Positions 31,950 to 39,360 of a stretch of DNA of 64,000 bases are shown here, piece by piece. Below the pieces are notes generated by a model. It saw only the letters and a list, made by a program, of their open reading frames with translations, had not been told where the DNA came from and ran no database searches. The first letter of the stretch is position 1. Every line of letters begins with the position of its first letter. Source of the DNA: Nonomuraea candida (lineage in GTDB: Bacteria > Actinomycetota > Actinomycetes > Streptosporangiales > Streptosporangiaceae); NCBI RefSeq assembly GCF_000725485.1, contig NZ_JOAG01000054.1, positions 1-64,000 on the forward strand, given 5' to 3'. The position numbers were made by a program, and so were the translations under genes.

Positions 31950-32164
31950 CCCGGGGCACGGGTCCCGTCGCGGGTGCGCCCGGGGAGCGGGCGACGAGCG
32001 CGCACACGCAGGTGGCCGGCTTCGCGGCGGAGGTCGCCGAGTGGGCCGACGCCCGGGGCGAGCTGGCGGTGGTGGCCGAGCTGGCGAGCCGGCGCGGCGA
32101 CTCCGTGCTCGTCCGCCAGGCCCGCCGCCTGCACGCCCGCCTCACGACACCGGCCACCGCCTGA
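31946..32164 (+). CDS. Possible 72-residue protein coupled to the ECF42 gene
   Basis: GTG 31946 overlaps the ECF42 stop in a GTGA arrangement. The frame encodes a plausible helical segment: VAGFAAEVAEWADARGELA, then VAELASRRGDSVLVRQARRL. I do not recognise a family. Its end lies 65 bp before the SDR gene. It could be a small protein made with the sigma factor or just an open frame in GC-rich DNA. Confidence 0.35.
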   Translation: MTRGTGPVAGAPGERATSAHTQVAGFAAEVAEWADARGELAVVAELASRRGDSVLVRQARRLHARLTTPATA

Positions 32165-32229
32165 AGAGTGCCAGGCGCCGGTCGTGCGGGTTTGCGTTCG
32201 AGCGCGCTCCAAGGCCTAGCGTCACCGTC

Positions 32230-33090
32230 ATGACGACACAGACCTGGATCATCACCGGCGCCTCCCGCGGTCTCGGACGCGCCCTGGCCGAATCGGCGCT
32301 CGCGGCGGGCGACCGCGTGGTGGCGGCGGTGCGCCGCCCCGAGAGCGTGGCCGACCTGCGGGACGCCTACCCCGACGACTGCATGGTCGCGGAGTTCGAC
32401 GTCCGGGACGTCACGGCGGCCGCGGGCCTCGTACGCGACACCCTCGATCGCTTCGGCGGCCTCGACGTCCTCGTCAACAACGCGGGCCGGGCCGTGGTCG
32501 GCGCGGTGGAGGAGGTCGGCGACGCGCAGCTGCGCGAGCTGATGGACCTGCACCTGTTCGGCCCCGCCGCGCTCGTGCGCGCCGCGCTGCCCGCGATGCG
32601 CGCACGGGGCGCCGGGACGATCGTGCAGATGAGCAGCCAGGGCGGGCGCATGTCGTTCCCCGGCGTATCGGCCTACTCGGCGTCGAAATTCGCCCTGGAG
32701 GGCTGGTCGGAGGCGCTGGCCGGGGAGGTCGCGCCGTTCGGGATCCGGGTCATGATCGTCGAGCCCAGCCGGTTCCGGACCGGCTTCAACGCCGCCGACG
32801 TGCTGGAGTTCACCGAGGTGTCCGAGGTCTACCGTGACGTGCTCGCCCGCGTGCGCGCTGACATGGCCGGGACCGACGGCCGCCAGGAAGGCGACCCGGC
32901 CCGCGCCGCCGAGATCATCGTCTCCCTCGCGCACGCCGATGAGGTGCCGTTGCGGCTGCCGCTCGGGCGCGAGGCGGTCGAGCGCATCTCGGGCGTCCAC
33001 CGGCGTGGCCTGGAGGAGATCGAGCGGTGGGCCGAGACCGCCCGCGGCGCCGACTTCGCAGGTGTCCCCGCATCGGTGCGTCCGATCTAG
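32230..33090 (+). CDS. Short-chain dehydrogenase/reductase
   Basis: 286 residues. The cofactor motif is WIITGASRGLGRALAESAL (TGxxxGxG), then NNAG in VLVNNAGRAVVG, and the catalytic Ser-Tyr-Lys in MSSQGGRMSF... YSASKFALEGW. The lack of a basic residue after strand 2 and AVRRPESVADL suggest NADP(H). The -10 box TAGCGT (32217-32222) is 7 nt before the ATG with no ribosome-binding site, so it is probably leaderless. A MerR regulator gene follows after 10 bp. Confidence 0.92.
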   Translation: MTTQTWIITGASRGLGRALAESALAAGDRVVAAVRRPESVADLRDAYPDDCMVAEFDVRDVTAAAGLVRDTLDRFGGLDVLVNNAGRAVVGAVEEVGDAQLRELMDLHLFGPAALVRAALPAMRARGAGTIVQMSSQGGRMSFPGVSAYSASKFALEGWSEALAGEVAPFGIRVMIVEPSRFRTGFNAADVLEFTEVSEVYRDVLARVRADMAGTDGRQEGDPARAAEIIVSLAHADEVPLRLPLGREAVERISGVHRRGLEEIERWAETARGADFAGVPASVRPI

Positions 33091-33100
33091 GCTGATTGTC

Positions 33101-33595
33101 ATGACCACCGACGACCTGATGGCCAGGGCGCTCGAATCGCTCGGCGCCGACGGCCCGCTGTCGGTCGAGGCGATCCACCGCCTCGCCGACGTGGCCGACG
33201 TGCCCGAGGCGATGACGATCGCCGAGGTCGCCGACCTGCTCGACATCTCGCCCCACACGCTGCGCTACTACGAGCGGGCCGGGCTGATCGAGGTGGCCCG
33301 CGACGGCAACGGCCACCGCGTCTATGACACCCACGCGGTGCGGCGCCTGGTGTTCCTCACCCGGATGCGGCTGTCCGGGATGCCGATGCGCGACCTCCAG
33401 CACTACGTCTCGCTCGTCGACGACGGTGAGCGGACGGTTCCCGAGCGGCTCGACATCCTGCTCGAACATCGCGACACCGTACGCCGCCAGCTCCGCGAGC
33501 TGACCCTCTCCCTGGCGGCGATCGAATACAAGATCGCCACCTACGGTGGCCGGACCGGACCGGACGCCGAGCTGTCCGTGCGCCGCGCCCGCTAG
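33101..33595 (+). CDS. MerR-family regulator
   Basis: 164 residues. After an N-terminal extension of about 38 residues comes the MerR winged helix MTIAEVADLLDISPHTLRYY, then ERAGLIEVARDGNGHRVYD and a coiled-coil dimerisation region (LLEHRDTVRRQLRELTLSL). There is no Cys-rich metal site, so an organic effector is likely. The -10 hexamer TAGGCT (33088-33093) uses the stop codon of the preceding SDR gene and lies 7 nt from the ATG: a leaderless promoter inside the gene junction. It probably controls the SDR. Confidence 0.92.
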   Translation: MTTDDLMARALESLGADGPLSVEAIHRLADVADVPEAMTIAEVADLLDISPHTLRYYERAGLIEVARDGNGHRVYDTHAVRRLVFLTRMRLSGMPMRDLQHYVSLVDDGERTVPERLDILLEHRDTVRRQLRELTLSLAAIEYKIATYGGRTGPDAELSVRRAR

Positions 33596-33704
33596 CCGGG
33601 GCCGCACCGCAGCCGGGCCTGCTCCTTCATGGGGCCCGCGTAGTACAGAGGGTGGAGGCGGCTGGGCGGCCGATGCGCGGCCGGCGTCGGCGGCGAGCCG
33701 TCGG

Positions 33705-34199
33705 TCACTCCGTGGCCGGGTCGGGCGGGCCGGCGGACAGCCGCCGCGCGTGCGCCCGGTTCACCTCGGCCAATCGACCCAGCAGGCGGACGAAGCCCCG
33801 CAGCTCGGCGTCGGGAACGTCGTCCAGCACGGCGATGGCGTCCGCGCGGACCCGCTCCCAGGTGGCGGCCCGCAGCTCCGCGTGACCGTCCGACAGGCCG
33901 ATCACCTGGGACCGGCGGTCGGTGGCGCTCTGCCGCCTGACCGCGTACCCCGCCGCCACGAGCCGGTCGACGACCTTGGTGATGGCCGCCGGGCTGAGGT
34001 TGCTCAGCCCGGCGAGGCGCTGGGCGCGCAGCTCCCCCTCGCGCTGCAGGATCTCCAGGCAGCGCAGGTCGTTGTGGTTGAGACCGTAACGTCCCGCCAC
34101 CGACTCCAGCAGGGCGCCGTGCGCGGCGTGCAGCTCGCGGACCGCGTCCAACGCCTCGGCCGCGCCATCGTTCTCCTGGGAACCCGCGCTGCTCGCCAT
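33705..34199 (-). CDS. MarR-family regulator
   Basis: 164 residues from ATG 34199 (GAAGGTGGG upstream). The winged helix is visible: NDLRCLEILQREGELRAQRL, then GLSNLSPAAITKVVDRLVAAGY with the wing RRQSATDRRSQVIGL (DxR motif). It is divergent from a small membrane protein, and a 15-bp palindrome covers the start codon of that gene. It therefore probably represses the membrane-protein gene. No Cys for redox sensing apart from one in the recognition region (Cys near 51). Confidence 0.92.
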   Translation of the reverse strand: MASSAGSQENDGAAEALDAVRELHAAHGALLESVAGRYGLNHNDLRCLEILQREGELRAQRLAGLSNLSPAAITKVVDRLVAAGYAVRRQSATDRRSQVIGLSDGHAELRAATWERVRADAIAVLDDVPDAELRGFVRLLGRLAEVNRAHARRLSAGPPDPATE

Positions 34200-34222
34200 G
34201 CCCACCTTCAGTTTCCGTCGTG

Positions 34223-34241
34223 TACCTTTCACGATGTGAAA
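34223..34241 (+). promoter_or_regulatory. MarR operator over a leaderless promoter and start codon
   Basis: TACCTT (34223-34228) is a -10 hexamer 7 nt before GTG 34236. The perfect palindrome TTTCAC-GAT-GTGAAA (34227-34241) covers the end of the -10, the transcription start and the start codon. A MarR dimer here would block promoter melting; it also explains the first codons GTGAAA of the gene. Confidence 0.7.
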
Positions 34242-34640
34242 CACTTTATCGCACAGGGAAACTGGTCGGCCGTCGCCGCGGCGCTGTACGGGTTATGGGG
34301 ATTGCTGCACCTGGGGCTGGGGGCGGCCATGATCGTGGCGGGCGTGTCGGGTGGCCCTCCGGCGGGTGAGGCCGCCGCCGAGAGCCTGATGTTCTTCGTG
34401 TGCGCCGCCGTCTTCGGGGTCCAGGCCATCACCGTCGCCCTGACCATGAACCGGCTCAACAGCCGCCGCGGCTACTGGCTCAACCTGGTCACGCTCGGCG
34501 TCGTCGACGTCGCGTTCCTGGCGCTGATGGTCCGGCCCGGCCACGTCGATCCGGTGGGCGGGGCGTCCGGGCCGCTGATCTGGCTCCTCGCGGCCGTCGC
34601 CTCCACGGTCGCGCTGCGCCGCGAGCCCGTCTCCGCGTAA
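34236..34640 (+). CDS. Four-helix membrane protein controlled by MarR neighbour
   Basis: 134 residues from GTG 34236. Four hydrophobic helices: about 10-30 (SAVAAALYGLWGLLHLGLGA), 47-66, 78-98 and 111-130. The N-terminal GLWGLLHLG pattern resembles small integral membrane proteins beside MarR genes, but I cannot name a family. No ribosome-binding site; leaderless. It may be a drug- or stress-induced membrane protein. Confidence 0.8.
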   Translation: MKHFIAQGNWSAVAAALYGLWGLLHLGLGAAMIVAGVSGGPPAGEAAAESLMFFVCAAVFGVQAITVALTMNRLNSRRGYWLNLVTLGVVDVAFLALMVRPGHVDPVGGASGPLIWLLAAVASTVALRREPVSA

Positions 34641-34666
34641 CGCCGTCCGGCGCGGCGACTCGGACC

Positions 34667-34756
34667 GGCAGGGCGATTCCGGCCGGCAGGGCGATTCCGG
34701 CCGGCAGGGCGATTCCGGCCGGCAGGGCGATTCCGGCCGGTGGGGCGATTCCGGCC
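34667..34756. repeat. Five 18-bp tandem repeats
   Basis: Four identical copies of GGCAGGGCGATTCCGGCC and a fifth with GGTG at its start. The array begins 27 bp after the membrane-protein stop and ends 7 bp before the stop codon of the convergent glycosyltransferase gene. Confidence 0.9.
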
Positions 34757-34762
34757 GCGTGC

Positions 34763-35818
34763 TCAGCTCGCCGTGCCCATGATGTCCTCGGCTTCGCGCA
34801 CCACGGCGTCCAGCGGCACGTCGGCCACCCAGGACGGGTCGTGCTCGCACCGCTCGACGTCCAGGTCGAGCCCGCTCGCGCCGCAGACCGGGCAGGCGGC
34901 GGTCCAGGAGATCAGGGGCCGGTGCCGGTGGCGGGTGAGCGGGCCGGCGTTGATGAGGTTGCCGCACCAGTAGATGACCACGGTGGCGGTGCCCACGGCC
35001 GCGGCGAGGTGACGCGGGCCGGTGTCGTTGGAGATCAGGAGATCGCAGCGGGCGTACAGGGCCGCCAGCCCGCCGATGCTCAGCGCGCCCACCACCGGCA
35101 GGGCGGGCGACCGCATCGCGCCCGCCACCCTGGCCACCAGGTCCCGCTCCGCCTCGGAGCCGGTGATCACGACGGGGCGGCCGAGCCGGTCCGCGGCGGC
35201 GGCGAAGCTCTCCGGCGGCCACTGCCTGCGCCGGTCGGTGGCGCCCGGATGCAGCGCCACCAGCCCGGCGGGCAGCTCCCCCAGCGCCGCCAGCTCCGCC
35301 TCGTCGCGCGCGGTCAGCGCCACGGACGGCTCCACCCGGTCGGTACGCCCGCCGACCAGCGCCGCCGCCTCCAGGTAACGCAGGACCTCGTGCTGGAAGT
35401 ACGAATACCGCACCCACCGGTCGAGCGGCTCCGCCTCCGGAGTGCGCAGCCCCACGGTCAGCCCCGCGCCGAGCGCGCGCACGAAGGGGTTGGAGTACCG
35501 TCCGCCACCGTGGATCTGCACGGCCAGGTCGAACCGGCGCTCCCGCAGCCGCGCCAGCAGCCCGGCGGGGGCCTCGTGCCCGCCCTCCGACGTGGACACG
35601 CCGGTGATCGGCGGCAGCACGATCACCTCGTCCACCGGCCCGGGCCGGCCCTCCAGGAAGGCGGCGTGCCACTCCCTGCCGAGCAGCGTGAGCGTGGCGT
35701 CGGGGTACGCGTTCTTGATCGCCTCCAGGGCGGGCAGTGCCAGCACGAAGTCGCCGAGCGCGTTGGCACGCAGCGCCGCGATCCGCCGCACGCCGCCGAC
35801 GATCCCGCTCACCCCCAT
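34763..35818 (-). CDS. GT9-family (ADP-heptose transferase-like) glycosyltransferase
   Basis: 352 residues from ATG 35818. The GT9 pattern is RRIAALRANALGDFVLALPA at the N-terminus, VALHPGATDRRRQWPPESFA in the middle and LLISNDTGPRHLAAAVGT (the sugar-nucleotide site). A C-terminal CPVCG with another Cys further on may bind zinc. In Gram-positive actinomycetes such enzymes transfer heptose-like or other sugars in glycan or natural-product assembly. It is divergent from a second GT9 gene, with 194 bp between. Confidence 0.88.
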   Translation of the reverse strand: MGVSGIVGGVRRIAALRANALGDFVLALPALEAIKNAYPDATLTLLGREWHAAFLEGRPGPVDEVIVLPPITGVSTSEGGHEAPAGLLARLRERRFDLAVQIHGGGRYSNPFVRALGAGLTVGLRTPEAEPLDRWVRYSYFQHEVLRYLEAAALVGGRTDRVEPSVALTARDEAELAALGELPAGLVALHPGATDRRRQWPPESFAAAADRLGRPVVITGSEAERDLVARVAGAMRSPALPVVGALSIGGLAALYARCDLLISNDTGPRHLAAAVGTATVVIYWCGNLINAGPLTRHRHRPLISWTAACPVCGASGLDLDVERCEHDPSWVADVPLDAVVREAEDIMGTAS

Positions 35819-36012
35819 GACCGCTCCACGACACCCCGCCGGGACCGGCGACGCGCGCTCCGCCCCCAGAGGACGAACCCGTGAAGGGCAAGCAGGTGGC
35901 GCGTCTCGGGAGCGTATGGGTCGAGCACGGTCGAGGGGTACCCCGCCACCGGGCGCCAAAACCGTGGCCGACCTCCCGGCGATCGTCCTGACCTGCGGAT
36001 ACGCTCGGTCCT

Positions 36013-37155
36013 GTGCCCGCTCACCCGGACCCGCCCACCCTGCTCGTGCTGCGCGCCCTCAACTTCGGGGACCTGCTGGTCGCCGTCCCCGCGCTGCGGG
36101 CGCTCCGCCGTCACCACGCCGGGCACCGGCTGCTCCTGGCCACCAACCCCGCGCTGGGCCCCATCGCCGCGCTCACCGGCGCCGTCGACGCGATCGTGCC
36201 GCACCGTGACCTCAGCCCGCCGCCGGTCCACGCCCCGGAGATCGCCGTCGACCTGCACGGGGTGCTGCCCCACAGCGTACGGGCGCTCCTCGCCACCCGC
36301 CCCGGCCGCCTGACCGCGTTCGCCTGCCCCGAGGCCGGCCACACCCACGGCCCCGCCCCGCACGTCACCACCCCCCGCAAGCCCGCCTGGGACCTCACGA
36401 CCTCCCGCGAGCCTGCCCCGGACATCACCACGCCCCACGAGCCTGCCCCGGACATCACCACGCCCCGCGAGCCAGACCCGTCATCCCGATCGGCCGCCTT
36501 CCCGGCTCCCGGGCCTGTCGGCTCCGACGGCCTCCAGGAGCCGGAGCACGAGGTGGCCCGGTGGTGTCGCCTGGTCCGGTGGGCCGGGGCGGAACCGGAC
36601 GAAGCCGACCTGCTGCTCGCCCCGCCGCCGCTCTCCAGCCCGAGGCCGGGAGCCACGATCGTGCATCCCGGCGCCGCGCACGGCAGCAAGCGCTGGCCGG
36701 CGGCCCGGTTCGCCGCCGTCGCCCGGACACTCGCCGCGGGCGGGCACGACGTGGTGGTCACGGGGTCACCGGCCGAACGCGACCTGGCCGCCCGGGTGAC
36801 CGCGGCCGCCGGCCTGCCGGGCGGCGCGTGCCTGGCCGGCCGGACCACGCTCGACGAGCTGATCGCGCTCGTGCACGGGGCCGCGCTCGTGGTCAGCGGC
36901 GACACCGGCGTCGCCCACCTGGCCAGCGCCTACGAACGGCCTTCCGTGGTGCTGTTCGGCCCCGCGTCGCCCCGGATCTGGGGCCCTCCGCGCAAGCCCG
37001 TGCACGCCGCTCTCTGGCACGGCACGGGTGAACGCGAGGTGCTGACGCACGTCCCCGACCCGGCGCTGCTCGCGATCACGCCCGAGGAGGTGCTGGCGGC
37101 GGTCGCCACCGTCCTGGCCGCCCACGACGGCGGGCCGGACCGCCCCCGAACCTGA
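36013..37155 (+). CDS. Second GT9-family glycosyltransferase with repeat insertion
   Basis: 380 residues from GTG 36013. GT9 landmarks are LLVLRALNFGDLLVAVPALR, ATIVHPGAAHGSKRWPAARF and LVVSGDTGVAHLASAYERPS. Between the two Rossmann domains (about 112-160) it has a Pro-rich insertion made of four degenerate 10-residue repeats (ITTPREPAPD type, 30-bp DNA repeats), absent from its divergent partner. The start lacks a ribosome-binding site; TACGCT (36000-36005) lies 7 nt upstream, so it is leaderless. The two GT9 genes probably act on the same glycan. Confidence 0.88.
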   Translation: MPAHPDPPTLLVLRALNFGDLLVAVPALRALRRHHAGHRLLLATNPALGPIAALTGAVDAIVPHRDLSPPPVHAPEIAVDLHGVLPHSVRALLATRPGRLTAFACPEAGHTHGPAPHVTTPRKPAWDLTTSREPAPDITTPHEPAPDITTPREPDPSSRSAAFPAPGPVGSDGLQEPEHEVARWCRLVRWAGAEPDEADLLLAPPPLSSPRPGATIVHPGAAHGSKRWPAARFAAVARTLAAGGHDVVVTGSPAERDLAARVTAAAGLPGGACLAGRTTLDELIALVHGAALVVSGDTGVAHLASAYERPSVVLFGPASPRIWGPPRKPVHAALWHGTGEREVLTHVPDPALLAITPEEVLAAVATVLAAHDGGPDRPRT

Positions 37156-37277
37156 CTCCGCCGTCCCGCGCAAATGTGACGACGGGTCAGCCCGTCCGGG
37201 AATCCGGCTCGCCCGTCCCTTGTCACGCGACGGCTGGGCCGGGGGCCGTCAGCGAGCCTGGCCCGGCCGGCGGAAGG

Positions 37278-37481
37278 TCACTTCGGACGGTCGTCGTCGC
37301 CCTGGTCCGGGGCGGTGAGATCCTCGGCGGTCCGGCCGGAGCGCCGCAGCGCTTCTTCCATGGCCGCCTGGCCGGCATGCCGCGGCTCGTTCCCGGCCCG
37401 CTCGCCCCTTTCGCCGGCTCGGGCCGCGTCGAGCAGCGGCTTGGTGTCGGTCTTGGCCTCGTTCTCATCAGGACTGCTCAT
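37278..37481 (-). CDS. Small acidic hydrophilic protein
   Basis: 67 residues from ATG 37481 with GGAGG close upstream. It has no hydrophobic segment and is rich in Glu, Asp, Arg and Ala: MSSPDENEAKTDTKPLLDAA, then AAMEEALRRSGRTAEDLTAP. The family is not recognised. It resembles small stress- or sporulation-associated disordered proteins of actinomycetes, but that is only an impression. It is convergent with the GT9 gene and divergent from the MFS gene. Confidence 0.55.
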   Translation of the reverse strand: MSSPDENEAKTDTKPLLDAARAGERGERAGNEPRHAGQAAMEEALRRSGRTAEDLTAPDQGDDDRPK

Positions 37482-37593
37482 GGGCCTCCGGCTACCCCCG
37501 GCATCGCCCTCCGAACACACCTCCCACCAGCCGGGCCCGGACGCTCCCGCCGGCAGCGGTCACACAAGGCGTGACTTCCCCCTGGCGCAACGC

Positions 37594-37645
37594 AGTGTGA
37601 TGTACGACACTCTCTCTAGAACGCTGTTCCAGAACCGTGTTCTGG
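37594..37645 (+). promoter_or_regulatory. Operator cluster upstream of the MFS gene
   Basis: AGTGT-N8-ACACT surrounds 37594-37611. GAAC-GCT-GTTC (37619-37629) and the perfect CCAGAAC-CGT-GTTCTGG (37629-37645) follow with centres 13 bp apart. The last ends 55 bp before the MFS ATG. The AGAAC-N3-GTTCT core suggests one regulator binding twice. Confidence 0.55.
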
Positions 37646-37699
37646 GGGCTTCCACACCCGAGGCACCATCCGGGGGCACCTACCGCGGAGGAGAAAGTC

Positions 37700-39181
37700 A
37701 TGGTGAAAGCCGTCACCCGCGAACGCCGCCGGCTCGGGTCCCCGCCGCCCGGCGGAATCAGCCCGACCGATCCCAACCCCTTCGGCTGGGGGCCGTTCGT
37801 CGTCCTGTTCGTCGTCGGCATGGTCGATCGCATCGAAGCCAACCTGATGGCCGGCGTGCTGCCGCTGATCCAGGCCGAATGGGGCTTCAGCGACACCGCG
37901 GCCGGCTCCATCCCCACCGCCGCCGCGCTGGCCGCCGCCCTCGTCGCGCTGCCCGCCGGCTACCTCGCCGACCGGTACAGCCGTACCAGAATCATCGCCG
38001 TCGTGGTGCTCTGCTGGGCCCTGGCCACCCTCGGCTCGGGCCTGGCCGCCGGGTTCGCCGTCTTCTACCTCATGCGGGTCCTGCTCGCCGCCGCCGAGAA
38101 CATCGACAACCCCGCCGTCGGCAGCCTGCTCGCCGACTTCTACCCCGCCGCGACCCGCATGCAGGTGTACGGCTGGACGCGCATGACCACCTACCTCGGC
38201 GGCGTCGGCACCCTGCTGGGCGGCGTCATCGGGCAGGCGTTCGGCTGGCGGGCGGCGTTCCTGCTGATGACGATCCCGGGAGCGCTGACCGCCATCCTCG
38301 TCTGGCGGCTGCGCGAGCCGCAGCGCGGCCAGATCGACAAGATCATGGCCACCACCACCGACACCACCACCGACACCACCGCCGCCGCCGACGCGTCCGC
38401 CAACGCCTCCCCCACCGCCGCCACCGTGCCACGGCAGGCTCCGCCCCCGGACGCCACGGAAGCGCCGCAGGCCGGCCCGCCCGCGCCCACGCCCACGGCC
38501 ACGCCCATGCCCATCCCGGGGGACAGCGGGAAGCCGCCCTTCTGGCCGCAGGTGCGGCAGGTGCTGGCCATCCGCACCCTCGTCCTCGTCTCCCTCGGCG
38601 TGATGATCCTCACCCTTGGCCTCGGCGGCGTCTACTTCTGGCTGCCGTCCCTCATGGTGCGCGTCTTCGGCATGGAGACCGGCGTGGCCAGCAGCATCAG
38701 CGGCGGCGTCACCATCGTCGGCGTGCTGGCCGGCACCACGATCGGCTCCTACCTCGGCAAGCACCTGCACGGCCGGGTTCAGGGCGGCCGGCTGCTCGTC
38801 GGCGGCTCCGGCATCGCCATCGGCTCGACGCTGCTCGGCGTCGCTCTGCTGATGAGCTCTCCGGTGGCGCTGGTGATCCTCGTGCTGTCGGCCGTCACGA
38901 TCTCCGCCACCGCGATCCCCACGTGCACGGCCTGCATCGCCGACGTGGTCGCGGCCAGGTCACGCGGCGTCGGCTTCGCCGTCCTGCAGTTCCTGCTGAC
39001 GGTCGGCGTCGCCTTCGGCCCCCTCATCGTCGGCATGACCTCCGACGCCACCGGCTCCCTCCTCGTGGCCATGTACGCGCTGATCGTGCCCATGGTCCTC
39101 GGCGGCCTGGTGGTGCTGGCCTCCCGCGGCTCGTACGAGCGGGAGGCGGCCCGCGTCCTCCACGACGCCCGCGCCTCCTGA
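37700..39181 (+). CDS. MFS transporter with long central loop
   Basis: 493 residues from ATG 37700 (GGAGGAGAAAG upstream). Twelve helices are expected; helices 1-6 lie in about 30-220 and 7-12 in about 300-480. The A-loop signature GYLADRYSRTRIIAV is after helix 2 and fits Spinster/Spns-type MFS proteins, as does PAVGSLLADFYPAATRMQVYG. The central cytoplasmic loop (about 217-300) is unusually long, Thr/Pro/Ala-rich and built from TTDTT repeats. The substrate is unknown; lipids or drugs are possible. The palindromes upstream imply specific induction. Confidence 0.9.
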   Translation: MVKAVTRERRRLGSPPPGGISPTDPNPFGWGPFVVLFVVGMVDRIEANLMAGVLPLIQAEWGFSDTAAGSIPTAAALAAALVALPAGYLADRYSRTRIIAVVVLCWALATLGSGLAAGFAVFYLMRVLLAAAENIDNPAVGSLLADFYPAATRMQVYGWTRMTTYLGGVGTLLGGVIGQAFGWRAAFLLMTIPGALTAILVWRLREPQRGQIDKIMATTTDTTTDTTAAADASANASPTAATVPRQAPPPDATEAPQAGPPAPTPTATPMPIPGDSGKPPFWPQVRQVLAIRTLVLVSLGVMILTLGLGGVYFWLPSLMVRVFGMETGVASSISGGVTIVGVLAGTTIGSYLGKHLHGRVQGGRLLVGGSGIAIGSTLLGVALLMSSPVALVILVLSAVTISATAIPTCTACIADVVAARSRGVGFAVLQFLLTVGVAFGPLIVGMTSDATGSLLVAMYALIVPMVLGGLVVLASRGSYEREAARVLHDARAS

Positions 39182-39360
39182 CCCCCCGCGGCTCCTGACC
39201 CCCGCTCCGCCGGCCCGCCACCGCCGCCCGCTGCCGCCCCGGCTGACAGCGAAAGCCGATCACCGCAGGATGCCGATGCAATGCTTTTTTGGGGAAACTC
39301 CGATGTCCCGCCTCACGTCCTCCGGCATGGGCGGGACTGGTGGTGCTCTATTCTCTGAGC

